Shown here: positions 16,034-23,022 of the stretch, in pieces
How positions within the stretch are numbered: position 1 is the stretch's first letter
Layout: each line of letters begins with the position of its first letter
Program-made: the position numbers and the translations under genes
Notes under the pieces: generated by a model
Seen by the model: the letters and a program-made list of their open reading frames with translations, nothing else
What the model was told of the DNA's origin: nothing
The model's database searches: none
Assembly: GCA_934527255.1 (NCBI GenBank)
Contig: CAKTAM010000020.1
Location: 1-23,695, forward strand
DNA: 23,695 nucleotides
From: an uncultured Oscillospiraceae bacterium
GTDB lineage: Bacteria > Bacillota > Clostridia > Oscillospirales > Ruminococcaceae
Direction of reading: 5' to 3'

Positions 16034-16649
16034 ACCGGGTGCGGTGTGCCGGGCGCTTGGCCTGCTGCTGCTGACGGCGGCGCTGCTGCTGTTTTTGGGC
16101 AACTGCCGCGAAGCGCGGCGGGCCGCCCGCACCGCGCAGGGCCTGAACGAGCAGCTGCTGCGGCAGATACCGGCGGCATCGCAGGCCGCCGAAGGCCCGC
16201 AGACAGCCGCCGGGCAGCCCGATGTGCAGGCTGAGCCCACCCTGACGGTGGACGGGTACGACTGCATCGCCAGCCTGAGCATACCCGCGCTGCAGCTGCA
16301 GCTGCCGGTGCTGGCGCAGCTGGATGAAGCCGGTCTGAAGCTTGCCCCCTGCCGGTATGCCGGTTCGCTGCAGGCGGGCGGGCTGGTCATTGCCGCGCAC
16401 AATTATACCCGGCACTTTGGCAGGCTGTATTGTCTGCGGCCGGGCGACGCCGTGCAGCTGACGGCGGCAGACGGCAGCGTGTATGACTATACCGTGCAAA
16501 GCGTGCAGAACCTTTCGCCGCAGGCGGTGCAGCAGATGACCGACAGCGCATACGACCTGACGCTGTTCACCTGTACCTACAGCGCCGCGCAGCGCGTTAC
16601 GGTGCGCTGCAGCCGGGCCGACCCAGCCGGGGACGCGCCCGGGATATGA
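16017..16649 (+). CDS. Second sortase, possibly the pilus wall-anchoring enzyme
   Basis: 210-residue sortase with one N-terminal membrane span (about 11-29). Catalytic residues by motif: His128 in VIAAHNY, Cys186 in TLFTCTYS and Arg193 in AAQRVTVRC. There is no C-terminal membrane segment, so it differs from the class C enzyme upstream; the class (B, D or E-like) cannot be settled by eye. Start MSRRAEPG at 16017 lies just after AGAGGA and overlaps the minor pilin stop by 17 bases. In known pili one sortase polymerises the fibre and another attaches the base to peptidoglycan. By position next to the minor pilin this one may do the second job or handle the minor pilin. It ends the operon. Confidence 0.87.
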   Translation: MSRRAEPGAVCRALGLLLLTAALLLFLGNCREARRAARTAQGLNEQLLRQIPAASQAAEGPQTAAGQPDVQAEPTLTVDGYDCIASLSIPALQLQLPVLAQLDEAGLKLAPCRYAGSLQAGGLVIAAHNYTRHFGRLYCLRPGDAVQLTAADGSVYDYTVQSVQNLSPQAVQQMTDSAYDLTLFTCTYSAAQRVTVRCSRADPAGDAPGI

Positions 16650-17011
16650 CGGCGGAGGCCGCCTTTGGCGGACGGACTTTTCAGTGCGCTGCGGCAACAT
16701 GTTGAAACCGCCGTTGGTACGCCGCCTGTCGGCAAGAACCGTTCAAAGCTGCCATACGCCGCCGTTTGCGGGCGGCAAAGAGCGGCCGCCTGCTGTCGGT
16801 ATCCCCGGCAGTCGGCGGCCTGTTTTTGCTGCAGACCGCGGCCGGGCTGCCGGCTGCGGCGGGCAGTGGAAGGCTTTCGCAAAAGGCAGGGGCCGCTCTA
16901 ATATCGGATCGGGGCAGCAGGGAAAACAGGAAAGGAATCCCGCCCGGGCGATCAAAAACGATAGGGGGCAATGCCGCAGTACTTTGCCGCCGCAAGGCGG
17001 CCCGCAGGCCA
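16650..17011 (+). other. Intergenic region after the pilus operon, no gene seen
   Basis: About 360 bases that contain several short GC-rich inverted repeats and the terminator candidate at 16784-16827, but no frame with a ribosome site and coherent protein. Several unrelated frames are open only because stops are rare in GC-rich DNA. A decayed gene or a non-coding RNA cannot be excluded. Confidence 0.5.
16784..16827 (+). terminator. Probable terminator of the pilus operon
   Basis: GGCCGCCTGCTG (16784-16795) pairs with CAGTCGGCGGCC (16809-16820) apart from a two-base internal mismatch, and TGTTTTT follows. It lies 135 bases beyond the last sortase stop. Another shorter hairpin (about 16758-16776) precedes it. 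Confidence 0.55.
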
Positions 17012-17040
17012 TTGACAGCGTACGGGGCGCGTGCTACAAT
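17012..17040 (+). promoter_or_regulatory. Consensus sigma-A promoter for the RpiB-family gene
   Basis: TTGACA (17012-17017) and TACAAT (17035-17040) are separated by exactly 17 bases. The transcript would start near 17047 with a leader of about 50 bases, ending in an A/G-rich ribosome site AAAGGAAAAGGAAA (about 17080-17093). The sequence around the -10 box closely resembles the gltX promoter. Confidence 0.75.
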
Positions 17041-17095
17041 AAAGCTGTCTTCCCGGTTTGGGAAATCAATACAGGGATGAAAGGAAAAGGAAACC

Positions 17096-17665
17096 ATGAA
17101 AACAGTAAAGGATAAGTATCTTGTCGTCGGCGCCGATTTTGCCGGTTATCCGCTGAAGGAGGCCGTGGTCGCGCATCTGAAGGCCAAGGGCTGGAAGATC
17201 ACCGATATGGGCGTGACCGACCCCAACGCCGAGGATACCGACCTGATGTTCCACCGCATTGGCCTGCGGGTCGGCAGCATGATCTCGGAGGGCGAGTTTG
17301 AGCGCGCGCTGCTGTTCTGCGGCACCGGTATGGGCATTCACATTGCCGCCAGCAAGTGCCCGCATGTGCACGCCGGCGTGGTGGAAAGCGTCCCGGCCGC
17401 CCTGCGCGCCATCACCGGCAACGGGGTCAACGTGCTGGCAATGGGCGCGTTTTATGTTGCGCCGCAGATGGGCTGCGACATTGCCGATGCCTACCTGAAT
17501 GCCGAGCTGGGCAGCGGGTACGAGTGGTGGCATAATTTTTATGAGTTCCACAAGCTGGCCATTGACGAGCTGGAAGCCTTTGATTATGAGGAATACAAGA
17601 AAAACGGCTTCAAGGTCAAGCATCTGGGCGATTACCCCCTGACGCTGGAGACCAAGCCTGACTGA
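17096..17665 (+). CDS. RpiB/LacA/LacB-family sugar-phosphate isomerase, atypical active site
   Basis: 189-residue cytoplasmic protein, longer than E. coli RpiB (149). It has the fold signature: VVGADFAGYPLKE (10-22) aligns with the RpiB GCDHVGF loop, with Asp14 kept. LLFCGTGMGIHIAASK (72-87) holds Cys75 at the position of catalytic Cys66. However, the histidine after the aspartate is Phe15, and the SRQHND segment with His99 is replaced by AITGNG, with Gly108 at the His position. These changes argue against ordinary ribose-5-phosphate isomerase and suggest another aldose/ketose phosphate; tetrose-phosphate isomerases of the EryH/EryI kind and LacAB are possibilities. The C-terminal extension (about 150-189) is acidic and helical. 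The gene has its own promoter and terminator and sits next to rhamnose-release genes on the opposite strand. Substrate unknown. Confidence 0.85.
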   Translation: MKTVKDKYLVVGADFAGYPLKEAVVAHLKAKGWKITDMGVTDPNAEDTDLMFHRIGLRVGSMISEGEFERALLFCGTGMGIHIAASKCPHVHAGVVESVPAALRAITGNGVNVLAMGAFYVAPQMGCDIADAYLNAELGSGYEWWHNFYEFHKLAIDELEAFDYEEYKKNGFKVKHLGDYPLTLETKPD

Positions 17666-17692
17666 TCGCCACAGACAAAAAGCATGCAGGCC

Positions 17693-17724
17693 CGCGGCTG
17701 CCCTTTGGGGCGGCCGCGTTTTTT
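17693..17724 (+). terminator. Rho-independent terminator after the RpiB-family gene
   Basis: CGCGGCTGCCC (17693-17703) pairs with GGGCGGCCGCG (17708-17718) with one G-T pair and a 4-base loop, and six T residues follow (17719-17724). Confidence 0.9.
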
Positions 17725-17780
17725 CTATGCTGCTTGGCTTTCCGGCGGCCGCATGTTTAAAATCGCTTTTTTCAGGCAGC

Positions 17781-17825
17781 GAAAAGGCCCGCCCACTCTG
17801 CCGGTGAGGCAGAAGCGGGCGGGCC
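17781..17825 (-). terminator. Rho-independent terminator after the rhamnosidase-mutarotase operon
   Basis: GGCCCGCCC (17786-17794) and GGGCGGGCC (17817-17825) are perfect inverted arms. The interior also carries an inverted CTGCC/GGCAG pair that extends the stem. Read on the minus strand the hairpin is followed by TTTTCG. It lies about 25 bases beyond the mutarotase stop and opposes the terminator at 17693-17724. Confidence 0.82.
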
Positions 17826-17849
17826 GCATGCAGCGACGGTTCAGCGCCT

Positions 17850-18167
17850 TCAGGCCAGATAAAAGACCTCGGTCGCCTTGGGCTGCGCGCCGGTGACGGG
17901 ATCCATCTCCATCACCATGACGTCCTTCATATACTCGTTCCATTTGTCGACAACAGGGCTGTCCGCCTGCGTCTTGGCGGCAAAATCCGCGCCCTTTTCG
18001 CATTCGTAATAACCGAACAGCTCGTTGCCCACATTCCAGATGGAATAGTTGACGATCCCGGCCTCTTTCAGCACCTTGACCAGCTCGGGCCAGATCTCAT
18101 TGTGGCGGCGGACATATTCGTCTTTCATGCCGTCCTTGACAACGGCTTTCCATGCATAGCGTTCCAT
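17850..18167 (-). CDS. rhaM: L-rhamnose mutarotase
   Basis: 105-residue cytoplasmic protein that interconverts the alpha and beta anomers of L-rhamnose so that rhamnose isomerase receives its preferred form. RRHNEIWPEL places His22 exactly where E. coli RhaM has its catalytic His22, and Tyr41 in NYSIW also matches. The family segment NVGNELFGYYECE follows, and the length is typical (about 104). The start at 18167 was chosen because AAAGGAG lies 10 bases upstream and the family N-terminus is MERYAWK-like; the longer frame from 18197 adds ten residues across the ribosome site. It lies 75 bases after the GH78 gene on the same strand, so rhamnose release and anomer conversion are probably co-expressed. 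Rhamnose isomerase, kinase and aldolase are not in the window. Confidence 0.95.
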   Translation of the reverse strand: MERYAWKAVVKDGMKDEYVRRHNEIWPELVKVLKEAGIVNYSIWNVGNELFGYYECEKGADFAAKTQADSPVVDKWNEYMKDVMVMEMDPVTGAQPKATEVFYLA

Positions 18168-18242
18168 AACCTTACAGCTCCTTTTATTTTGATGCAAGCT
18201 TGTTTTTCAGCGGGCGGCGCCCGCCTGCGGACAAAAGAGAAT

Positions 18243-20864
18243 TCATCCGACGGTGCGGATGCAGTAGCGCCCGGCGTACAGCGTGGTGTGGCGCTGCAGC
18301 GTCAGCGACGCGCTGCGCACGCCGTTGACCAGCACCTCGCCGCTTCCGGCGGGCAGAATGAAATCGGCCTCGGCGTCAAAGGGCACCTCCACCTCGTATT
18401 CCACGCCGCCTTCCACCTGCTTCCAGCCGCTGACATACCGCCCGGCCGCCGAGCGGTAGACGGCGCGCACATGGTCAAAGCGGCTGTCCGGCATGGGCCG
18501 GATGCGCGCTTTCTTAAAGCCGGGTGCCTCCTCAACGGGGTTCAGACCGCACATGTAGCGGTACATCCACTCCATCACCGCGCCGTAGGCATAGTGGTTC
18601 ATGCTGTTCATGCCGGTGTCGCTGACAAGGCCGTCAGGCAGCACACTGTTCCAGCGCTCCCAGATGGTGGTTGCGCCCATGTTGACCTCATACAGCCAGC
18701 TGGGCAGCTCCTCGTTCAGCAGCAGGGTATACATTTTTTCTACCAGACCGTTTTCCGACAGGGCGCTGCACAGCTGGTAGGTGCCGACAAAGCCGGTGTC
18801 CAGATAGCCCTTGCGGTCATCCAGACGGTGGGCAAGGTCGGCAGCCTGCCGGGCGCGGAACGACTGCGGGGCCAGCCCCATGTACAGCGACATGGCCAGC
18901 GCCGTCTGCGTGGGAATGGCCAGACGCCCGGTCGGGGTGAAGAATTCCTCCCGGATGGCGGCCAGCACCTGCTCGGCCAGCTGGGCGTATGCAACGGCCT
19001 CCTCGGTCTTGCCCAGGGCAGCGGCCGCCTTGGCCGTCAGATGGGCCGACCAGTAATAATAGCCCGAGGCAACATAGTAGGCGTCGGTACCGCCCAGGCA
19101 GCTGCCCGCAACGGGGTTATCCATGGCCAGCCAGTCGGCAAAGTGGAAATCACACAGCCACAGGCGGCGGCTGCCGCACACCTCGTCGTCCCGGCTCTTG
19201 ATGTAATCCGTCCAGCGCTTCATGTTTTCATACTCGCGCTGCAGCTGGGTGCGGCTGCCGAAATACAGATAGTTGTTCCACGGGATGATGGTACCGGCGT
19301 CGCCCCATGCGCACGAGCCGTACTGAACGGCGCGCGGCTCCAGAATGGAGAGGATATCCGGCACCACATGGGGCACGCCGCCGTTGTGATCCAGCTGATC
19401 CAGCAGCATATCATGCAGATATTTGGAATAAAAGGCGGCCGTATCCATGTTGAAGTTGGCGGTGCCGCTGAACACCTCGGCGTCGCCCGTCCAGCCGAGA
19501 CGCTCGTCCCGCTGCGGGCAGTCGGTGGGCACATCCACAAAGTTGCCGCGCTGGCCCCACTGCACGTTGGCGATCAGCCGGTTCACCTTGGGGTTTGAGG
19601 TCTCGATACTGCCGGTGGATTCCATATCCGAATACAGCACGCAGGCATGGAAGCAGGACAGATCGACCGGCTCGATGCCGGTCACCTTCATATAGCGGAA
19701 GCCGTAGAACGTAAAGTGCGGGCGCACATGTGCGGGGCGGCCGCTGCTGATGTAGGTGTACTGCTCCTTGGCGGTGCGCAGGTTGTCGTTGTAAAAGTTG
19801 CCGTGCTGCAGCAGCTCGCCGAATTGCAACTGAACAACGGCACCGGCGGGAAGATCGCAGTCAAACTCCACCCAACCGGTCATCTCCTGCTGGAAGTCGA
19901 CCACCCATTCCCCGGCGGGGGTGTGCAGCAGCTCGGCGTGCGGCCAGCGCTGCATGATCTTGATGGGCAGGCTCCAGCGGTCGGTCAGCGGGGCATCCGG
20001 GGCGGCAGCCGGTACGGCGGCGGCCCAGCCGTCCATGGCGGCGTCCGGGGTGCTCCAGCCGTCGGTCTCCAGCCGGGCGTCATACCACTCGCCGTCATAA
20101 ATGCCGCTTTCGGTAATGGGCGAGGTATGGCAGCGCCAGCTGTCGTCCGAAACGACGGTGACGGTGCGGCCGTCGGCCAGCTCGATCACCAGCTCGGCCA
20201 GCAGCTTCAGCTCATCGCCGAAAATGCCGCGCTTGCGGTCAAGAAAGCCGAAGCGTCCGGCATACCAGCCCTTGCCCAGCCAGAAGCCCAGACGGTTTTT
20301 CCCGGCGTGCAGCAGGTCGGTAACATCATAGGTCTGCACCTGAATAAAGTGGTTATAATTGTTGCAGTCGGGGGTCAGATATTCGTCGCCCGCCTTGCTG
20401 CCGTTCAGCTCGGCCTCGTACAGGCCAAGGCCGGTGCAGTACAGGCGCGCGCGGGTCACCTCGCCGTCCAGCACAAAATCCCTGGCCAGCAGCGGATGAT
20501 TGCCGGCCTCCTGCGGCGCGGCGATCCATTCGGCCTGCCAGGGCTCCTCCAGCTTGCCGGTCTCAAACCAGCTGGCGGCGCTGGCGGTCTCGCCGTTGTC
20601 CGCCCAGACGGTCACACTCCAATAGTAGCGGGTGCGGGGGGCCAGCTCGGCAGTGCAGACGACCTCCAGACTGGAAAGATCGCTTTGGCGGCCGGTGTCA
20701 AAAACGGGGTCTGAAAGATCCTCCTGCAGGCTGACGACCACGCGGGCGGCGCTTTGTCTGCGGGCGTCGGTGTCCTCCACAATCCAGGAAAAGGCCGGTG
20801 TGCGGCCCAGCGCAAAGCCAAGCGGTGTGGCGATGCGGTTGGTTTTCAGTGCGGTCAGTTTCAT
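18243..20864 (-). CDS. GH78 alpha-L-rhamnosidase
   Basis: 873-residue inverting glycosidase that releases terminal L-rhamnose from plant glycans such as rhamnogalacturonan side chains or flavonoid glycosides. N-terminal beta domains (about 1-330) precede the (alpha/alpha)6 catalytic barrel (about 420-770) and a C-terminal beta domain. CPQRDERLGWTGDAEVF contains the expected general acid Glu454, and TIWERW holds Glu736, the likely general base. No signal peptide is present, so it probably acts on imported small glycosides. There are two candidate ATGs. The one at 20873 touches the AAAGGA ribosome site, while that at 20864 is 9 bases away, so 20864 was chosen (MKLTALKTN). It is transcribed from a near-perfect promoter with a leader holding two strong hairpins, and rhaM follows in the same transcript. 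Confidence 0.93.
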   Translation of the reverse strand: MKLTALKTNRIATPLGFALGRTPAFSWIVEDTDARRQSAARVVVSLQEDLSDPVFDTGRQSDLSSLEVVCTAELAPRTRYYWSVTVWADNGETASAASWFETGKLEEPWQAEWIAAPQEAGNHPLLARDFVLDGEVTRARLYCTGLGLYEAELNGSKAGDEYLTPDCNNYNHFIQVQTYDVTDLLHAGKNRLGFWLGKGWYAGRFGFLDRKRGIFGDELKLLAELVIELADGRTVTVVSDDSWRCHTSPITESGIYDGEWYDARLETDGWSTPDAAMDGWAAAVPAAAPDAPLTDRWSLPIKIMQRWPHAELLHTPAGEWVVDFQQEMTGWVEFDCDLPAGAVVQLQFGELLQHGNFYNDNLRTAKEQYTYISSGRPAHVRPHFTFYGFRYMKVTGIEPVDLSCFHACVLYSDMESTGSIETSNPKVNRLIANVQWGQRGNFVDVPTDCPQRDERLGWTGDAEVFSGTANFNMDTAAFYSKYLHDMLLDQLDHNGGVPHVVPDILSILEPRAVQYGSCAWGDAGTIIPWNNYLYFGSRTQLQREYENMKRWTDYIKSRDDEVCGSRRLWLCDFHFADWLAMDNPVAGSCLGGTDAYYVASGYYYWSAHLTAKAAAALGKTEEAVAYAQLAEQVLAAIREEFFTPTGRLAIPTQTALAMSLYMGLAPQSFRARQAADLAHRLDDRKGYLDTGFVGTYQLCSALSENGLVEKMYTLLLNEELPSWLYEVNMGATTIWERWNSVLPDGLVSDTGMNSMNHYAYGAVMEWMYRYMCGLNPVEEAPGFKKARIRPMPDSRFDHVRAVYRSAAGRYVSGWKQVEGGVEYEVEVPFDAEADFILPAGSGEVLVNGVRSASLTLQRHTTLYAGRYCIRTVG

Positions 20865-20887
20865 GATGTACATCCTTTCTTTTCCCT

Positions 20888-20915
20888 GCGCCGCCGCGCG
20901 GTTTTCCGGCGGCGC
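20888..20915 (-). promoter_or_regulatory. Second hairpin in the rhamnosidase mRNA leader
   Basis: GCGCCGCCG (20888-20896) and CGGCGGCGC (20907-20915) form a perfect 9-bp stem. In the mRNA it lies just upstream of the purine-rich ribosome site, so it could influence ribosome access. There is no T tract, so it is not a simple attenuator. Confidence 0.5.
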
Positions 20916-20922
20916 TGCGGTA

Positions 20923-20946
20923 CAGCCGCGGTGTGCGCCGCGGCTG
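20923..20946 (-). promoter_or_regulatory. Palindrome at the rhamnosidase transcription start: operator or 5' hairpin
   Basis: CAGCCGCGG (20923-20931) and CCGCGGCTG (20938-20946) are perfect inverted arms with a 6-base spacer. The palindrome abuts the predicted transcription start at about 20947, a usual place for a repressor operator, for example of LacI type with central CG. It would also fold as a 9-bp stem at the very 5' end of the mRNA, which could protect it from decay. Which of these applies cannot be told. Confidence 0.5.
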
Positions 20947-20953
20947 CAAGCCC

Positions 20954-20982
20954 ATTATAATCTGCCGGTCGGGGCTTGTCAA
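20954..20982 (-). promoter_or_regulatory. Perfect-consensus promoter of the rhamnosidase operon
   Basis: On the minus strand TTGACA (20977-20982) and TATAAT (20954-20959) are separated by exactly 17 bases, both hexamers matching consensus at every position. Such a strong promoter driving an inducible catabolic enzyme implies a repressor, for which the palindrome at 20923-20946 is the best candidate site. The divergent kinase promoter lies about 45 bases away. Confidence 0.8.
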
Positions 20983-21027
20983 CCGTCGTTTTGTAAGGAA
21001 AAACACATCGGCCGCCGTCGTGGTCAA

Positions 21028-21056
21028 TTGACAGTCGGCACGCGCTCTGCTATGAT
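21028..21056 (+). promoter_or_regulatory. Promoter of the ribokinase-thiamine pyrophosphokinase genes
   Basis: TTGACA (21028-21033) and TATGAT (21051-21056) are separated by 17 bases. Transcription would start near 21063, giving a leader of about 114 bases that contains the short frame at 21118-21180. It is back to back with the rhamnosidase promoter. No riboswitch fold was recognised in the leader. Confidence 0.72.
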
Positions 21057-21117
21057 AAGAAAAAACGGCAGACCTGCGGCGAAGCAATGCGCCCTGCACC
21101 GGCCTCCGGAAGGAAAA

Positions 21118-21180
21118 ATGACTTGCCCGCACGGTGAGCAGACGGCGGGCGCCGAAAGAATAAAGGAGAAGAAGCAATGA
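21118..21180 (+). CDS. Possible 20-residue leader peptide overlapping the kinase start
   Basis: A short frame (ATG 21118, TGA 21178-21180) encodes a 20-residue peptide starting MTCPHGEQTAG and ending EKKQ. It is preceded by GGAAGGA about 3 bases from the ATG, a plausible though tight ribosome site. Its stop overlaps the kinase ATG (ATGA at 21177), which would allow coupled reinitiation. The kinase also has its own AAAGGAG, so the frame may be a chance occurrence. Confidence 0.3.
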   Translation: MTCPHGEQTAGAERIKEKKQ

Positions 21181-22109
21181 AAAAAGTGATCGTTGTCGGC
21201 AGTCTGAATGTAGACCTGACGGTGTACACCCCGCGCTTTCCACTGGCGGGGCAGACGGTGGTGGGCCGCACGCTGAAGATCGGCATGGGCGGCAAGGGCA
21301 GCAACCAGGCCACGGCCGCCCACCGCAGCGGCGGGCAGGTCTGCATGATCGGCCGCATGGGGCGGGACGCCATGGCGGATGTGGTGCGCGCCCATTACGA
21401 GCGCGAGGGCATGTCCCGCGCATACATTACGGAAAGCGATACCGCCGAAACCGGTACGGCTTCCATTGAAGTAGAGGACGCCGGGCAGAACCGCATTGTC
21501 ATCGTCAAGGGGGCAAACGCCGAGCTGAACGCCGCGCAGGTGGAGGCCGCGCAGGCCGAATTTGCCGCCGCCGGGGTGGTGCTGACCCAGCTGGAGACCG
21601 GATGGGAGCCGATCGAGGCCGCTTGTCGGCTGGCGCGGCAGAACGGGATACCGTTTGTGCTGAACCCCGCCCCGTATCAGCCCATTCCGGCGCAGCTGCT
21701 GCAGAAGGTCGATTGGCTGACCCCCAACGAGACCGAGGCTGCCGAGCTGACCGGTCTGCCGGTGACGAATGGGCAGCAGGCGGCGGCCGCCGCTGCGGCC
21801 ATTCGCCGTATGGGGGTGAAAAACGTCCTCATCACGCTGGGCAGCCAGGGTGTTTACGCCGTGTGGCAGGGCGGCGAAGAGCTGCTGCCGCCGCCCGCCG
21901 TCAAGGCGGTGGATACCACCGGCGCAGGCGATGCCTTTAACGGAGCCTTTGCGGTGGCACTGGCCGAAAGCCGTCCGGTGCCGGAGGCGCTGCGCTTTGC
22001 CAGCTGCTGCGCCTCGCTTTCGGTGACGCGGGCCGGGGCAGCCGCATCCATGCCGTGGCGACAGGAGATACTGGCCCTGCTGGAAGAAGCCTATGGCTGC
22101 AAGAACTGA
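21177..22109 (+). CDS. rbsK: Ribokinase-family (PfkB) sugar kinase
   Basis: 310-residue cytoplasmic kinase that phosphorylates a sugar with ATP. Typical ribokinase features: VVGSLNVDL (6-14), substrate-binding GGKGSNQA near residue 40 (PfkB signature 1), and DTTGAGDAFNGAF (246-258, PfkB signature 2) with catalytic base Asp252 and the anion hole GAGD. Length equals ribokinases (about 305-310). The ATG at 21177 has AAGGAG 8 bases upstream. D-ribose is the default substrate, but the place beside L-rhamnose and L-arabinose enzymes leaves other pentoses or deoxy sugars open. No ribose transporter or LacI regulator lies nearby. It shares a divergent promoter region with the rhamnosidase and is followed 46 bases later by the thiamine pyrophosphokinase gene. 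Confidence 0.9.
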   Translation: MKKVIVVGSLNVDLTVYTPRFPLAGQTVVGRTLKIGMGGKGSNQATAAHRSGGQVCMIGRMGRDAMADVVRAHYEREGMSRAYITESDTAETGTASIEVEDAGQNRIVIVKGANAELNAAQVEAAQAEFAAAGVVLTQLETGWEPIEAACRLARQNGIPFVLNPAPYQPIPAQLLQKVDWLTPNETEAAELTGLPVTNGQQAAAAAAAIRRMGVKNVLITLGSQGVYAVWQGGEELLPPPAVKAVDTTGAGDAFNGAFAVALAESRPVPEALRFASCCASLSVTRAGAAASMPWRQEILALLEEAYGCKN

Positions 22110-22155
22110 AGCTGATAAACGCGAAAAAGCAACAAAAAGAAACGAGAATATTACA

Positions 22156-22845
22156 ATGAGTATAGAAAAAGCAGCCGATGAACTGCAGCCGGTGTGCCGC
22201 ATCGTCGGGGCGGGCGAGGGCTTTCCCGATTTTGCCCCGCTGACGCAGCGTGTGCCGGGCGACCTGCTGATCGCCGCCGACGGCGGCTGCGCCGCACTGG
22301 AAAAGCTGGGCGTCACGCCGGAGCTGGTGCTGGGCGATTTTGATTCGCTTGGCTATGTGCCGCAGGGCGATCATGTGCAGTGCTGGCCGGAAATGAAGGA
22401 TGACACCGATATGATGCTGGCCATCCGGCTGGGGCTGCAAAAGGGGTATCGCCGGTTTTATCTGTACGGCGGCACGGGCGGCAGGCTGGATCATACGCTG
22501 GCTAATATACAGGCGCTGGCATTTCTGGCGGGGCAGGGGGCCGTGGGGTTTCTGTTTGATGCCCGGCAGACCATGACGGTCGTGCAGGCGGGCAGCGTGC
22601 GGTTTGCCCCGCAGCCCGCGGGCCTGCTTTCGGTGTTTGCCCACGGCGGCCCGGCACAGGGCGTCACGCTGCAGGGGCTGCTGTACCCGTTGTGCGGCGG
22701 CTGCCTGCGGCCGGATGTGCCGCTGGGGGTCAGCAATCACTTTACCGGCGCGGCGGCGTGGGTGCAGGTGTGCAGCGGCACGCTTTTGCTGGCGTGGGAT
22801 GTTCCCGTGCTGCCGCAGGTGTGCCAGCAGACTGCGCAGGGCTGA
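22156..22845 (+). CDS. Thiamine pyrophosphokinase
   Basis: 229-residue enzyme that converts thiamine to thiamine pyrophosphate using ATP. Motifs in order: IAADGGCAALEKLG (N-terminal Rossmann-like domain), LGDFDSLG with metal-binding acidic residues, DDTDMMLAI, and GGTGGRLDHTLANIQAL. A beta-rich C-terminal thiamine-binding domain follows. Two starts are possible. ATG 22093 overlaps the kinase and has GGAAG nearby, but the stretch 22110-22155 is A-rich and encodes a Lys/Arg/Asn run unlike the rest of the protein. ATG 22156 (MSIEKAADELQP) is closer to the usual family N-terminus, though its ribosome site (ACGAGAA) is weak. The later start was preferred. It probably shares the kinase transcript; thiamine pyrophosphate is a transketolase cofactor, but the link may be only positional. 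Confidence 0.88.
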   Translation: MSIEKAADELQPVCRIVGAGEGFPDFAPLTQRVPGDLLIAADGGCAALEKLGVTPELVLGDFDSLGYVPQGDHVQCWPEMKDDTDMMLAIRLGLQKGYRRFYLYGGTGGRLDHTLANIQALAFLAGQGAVGFLFDARQTMTVVQAGSVRFAPQPAGLLSVFAHGGPAQGVTLQGLLYPLCGGCLRPDVPLGVSNHFTGAAAWVQVCSGTLLLAWDVPVLPQVCQQTAQG

Positions 22846-22955
22846 CCGAGCCGCCTGCACCGGAAAGCATTCCGCAAAAAAGCAGCGCCAGCCCCTCAAA
22901 CGCCGGCCCTGCCCCCAAAACGCTTGCGGGGCCTGTGCCTTGTGACAAAAAAGCA

Positions 22956-23008
22956 ACCGGCAACGCCGCAGACAGCTTTATAGCTGTCTGCGGCGTTGCC
23001 GGTCTTTT
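22956..23008 (+). terminator. Exceptionally long perfect hairpin, probable terminator
   Basis: Two perfect 22-base inverted arms (22956-22977 and 22982-23003) flank a 4-base loop TTAT, and CTTTT follows. The left side is preceded by CAAAAAAGC, so the element could also terminate minus-strand transcription. It closes the kinase-pyrophosphokinase transcript. The stem is longer and cleaner than any other hairpin in the window. The preceding bases 22846-22955 show no gene. Confidence 0.75.
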
Positions 23009-23022
23009 CTTCAAAGCAAAAA

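Noticed and set aside
18102..20714. Two long plus-strand frames (18102-19598 and 19647-20714) opposite the rhamnosidase
   Set aside because: They mirror the GH78 gene, have no ribosome sites, and encode compositionally biased sequence.
22093..22155. Upstream start for thiamine pyrophosphokinase
   Set aside because: The added segment is A-rich and encodes a Lys/Arg/Asn run unlike the gene; not fully excluded because GGAAG precedes ATG 22093.
21024..22316. Minus-strand 430-codon frame opposite ribokinase
   Set aside because: Runs across the divergent promoter region and two sense genes; no recognisable protein.
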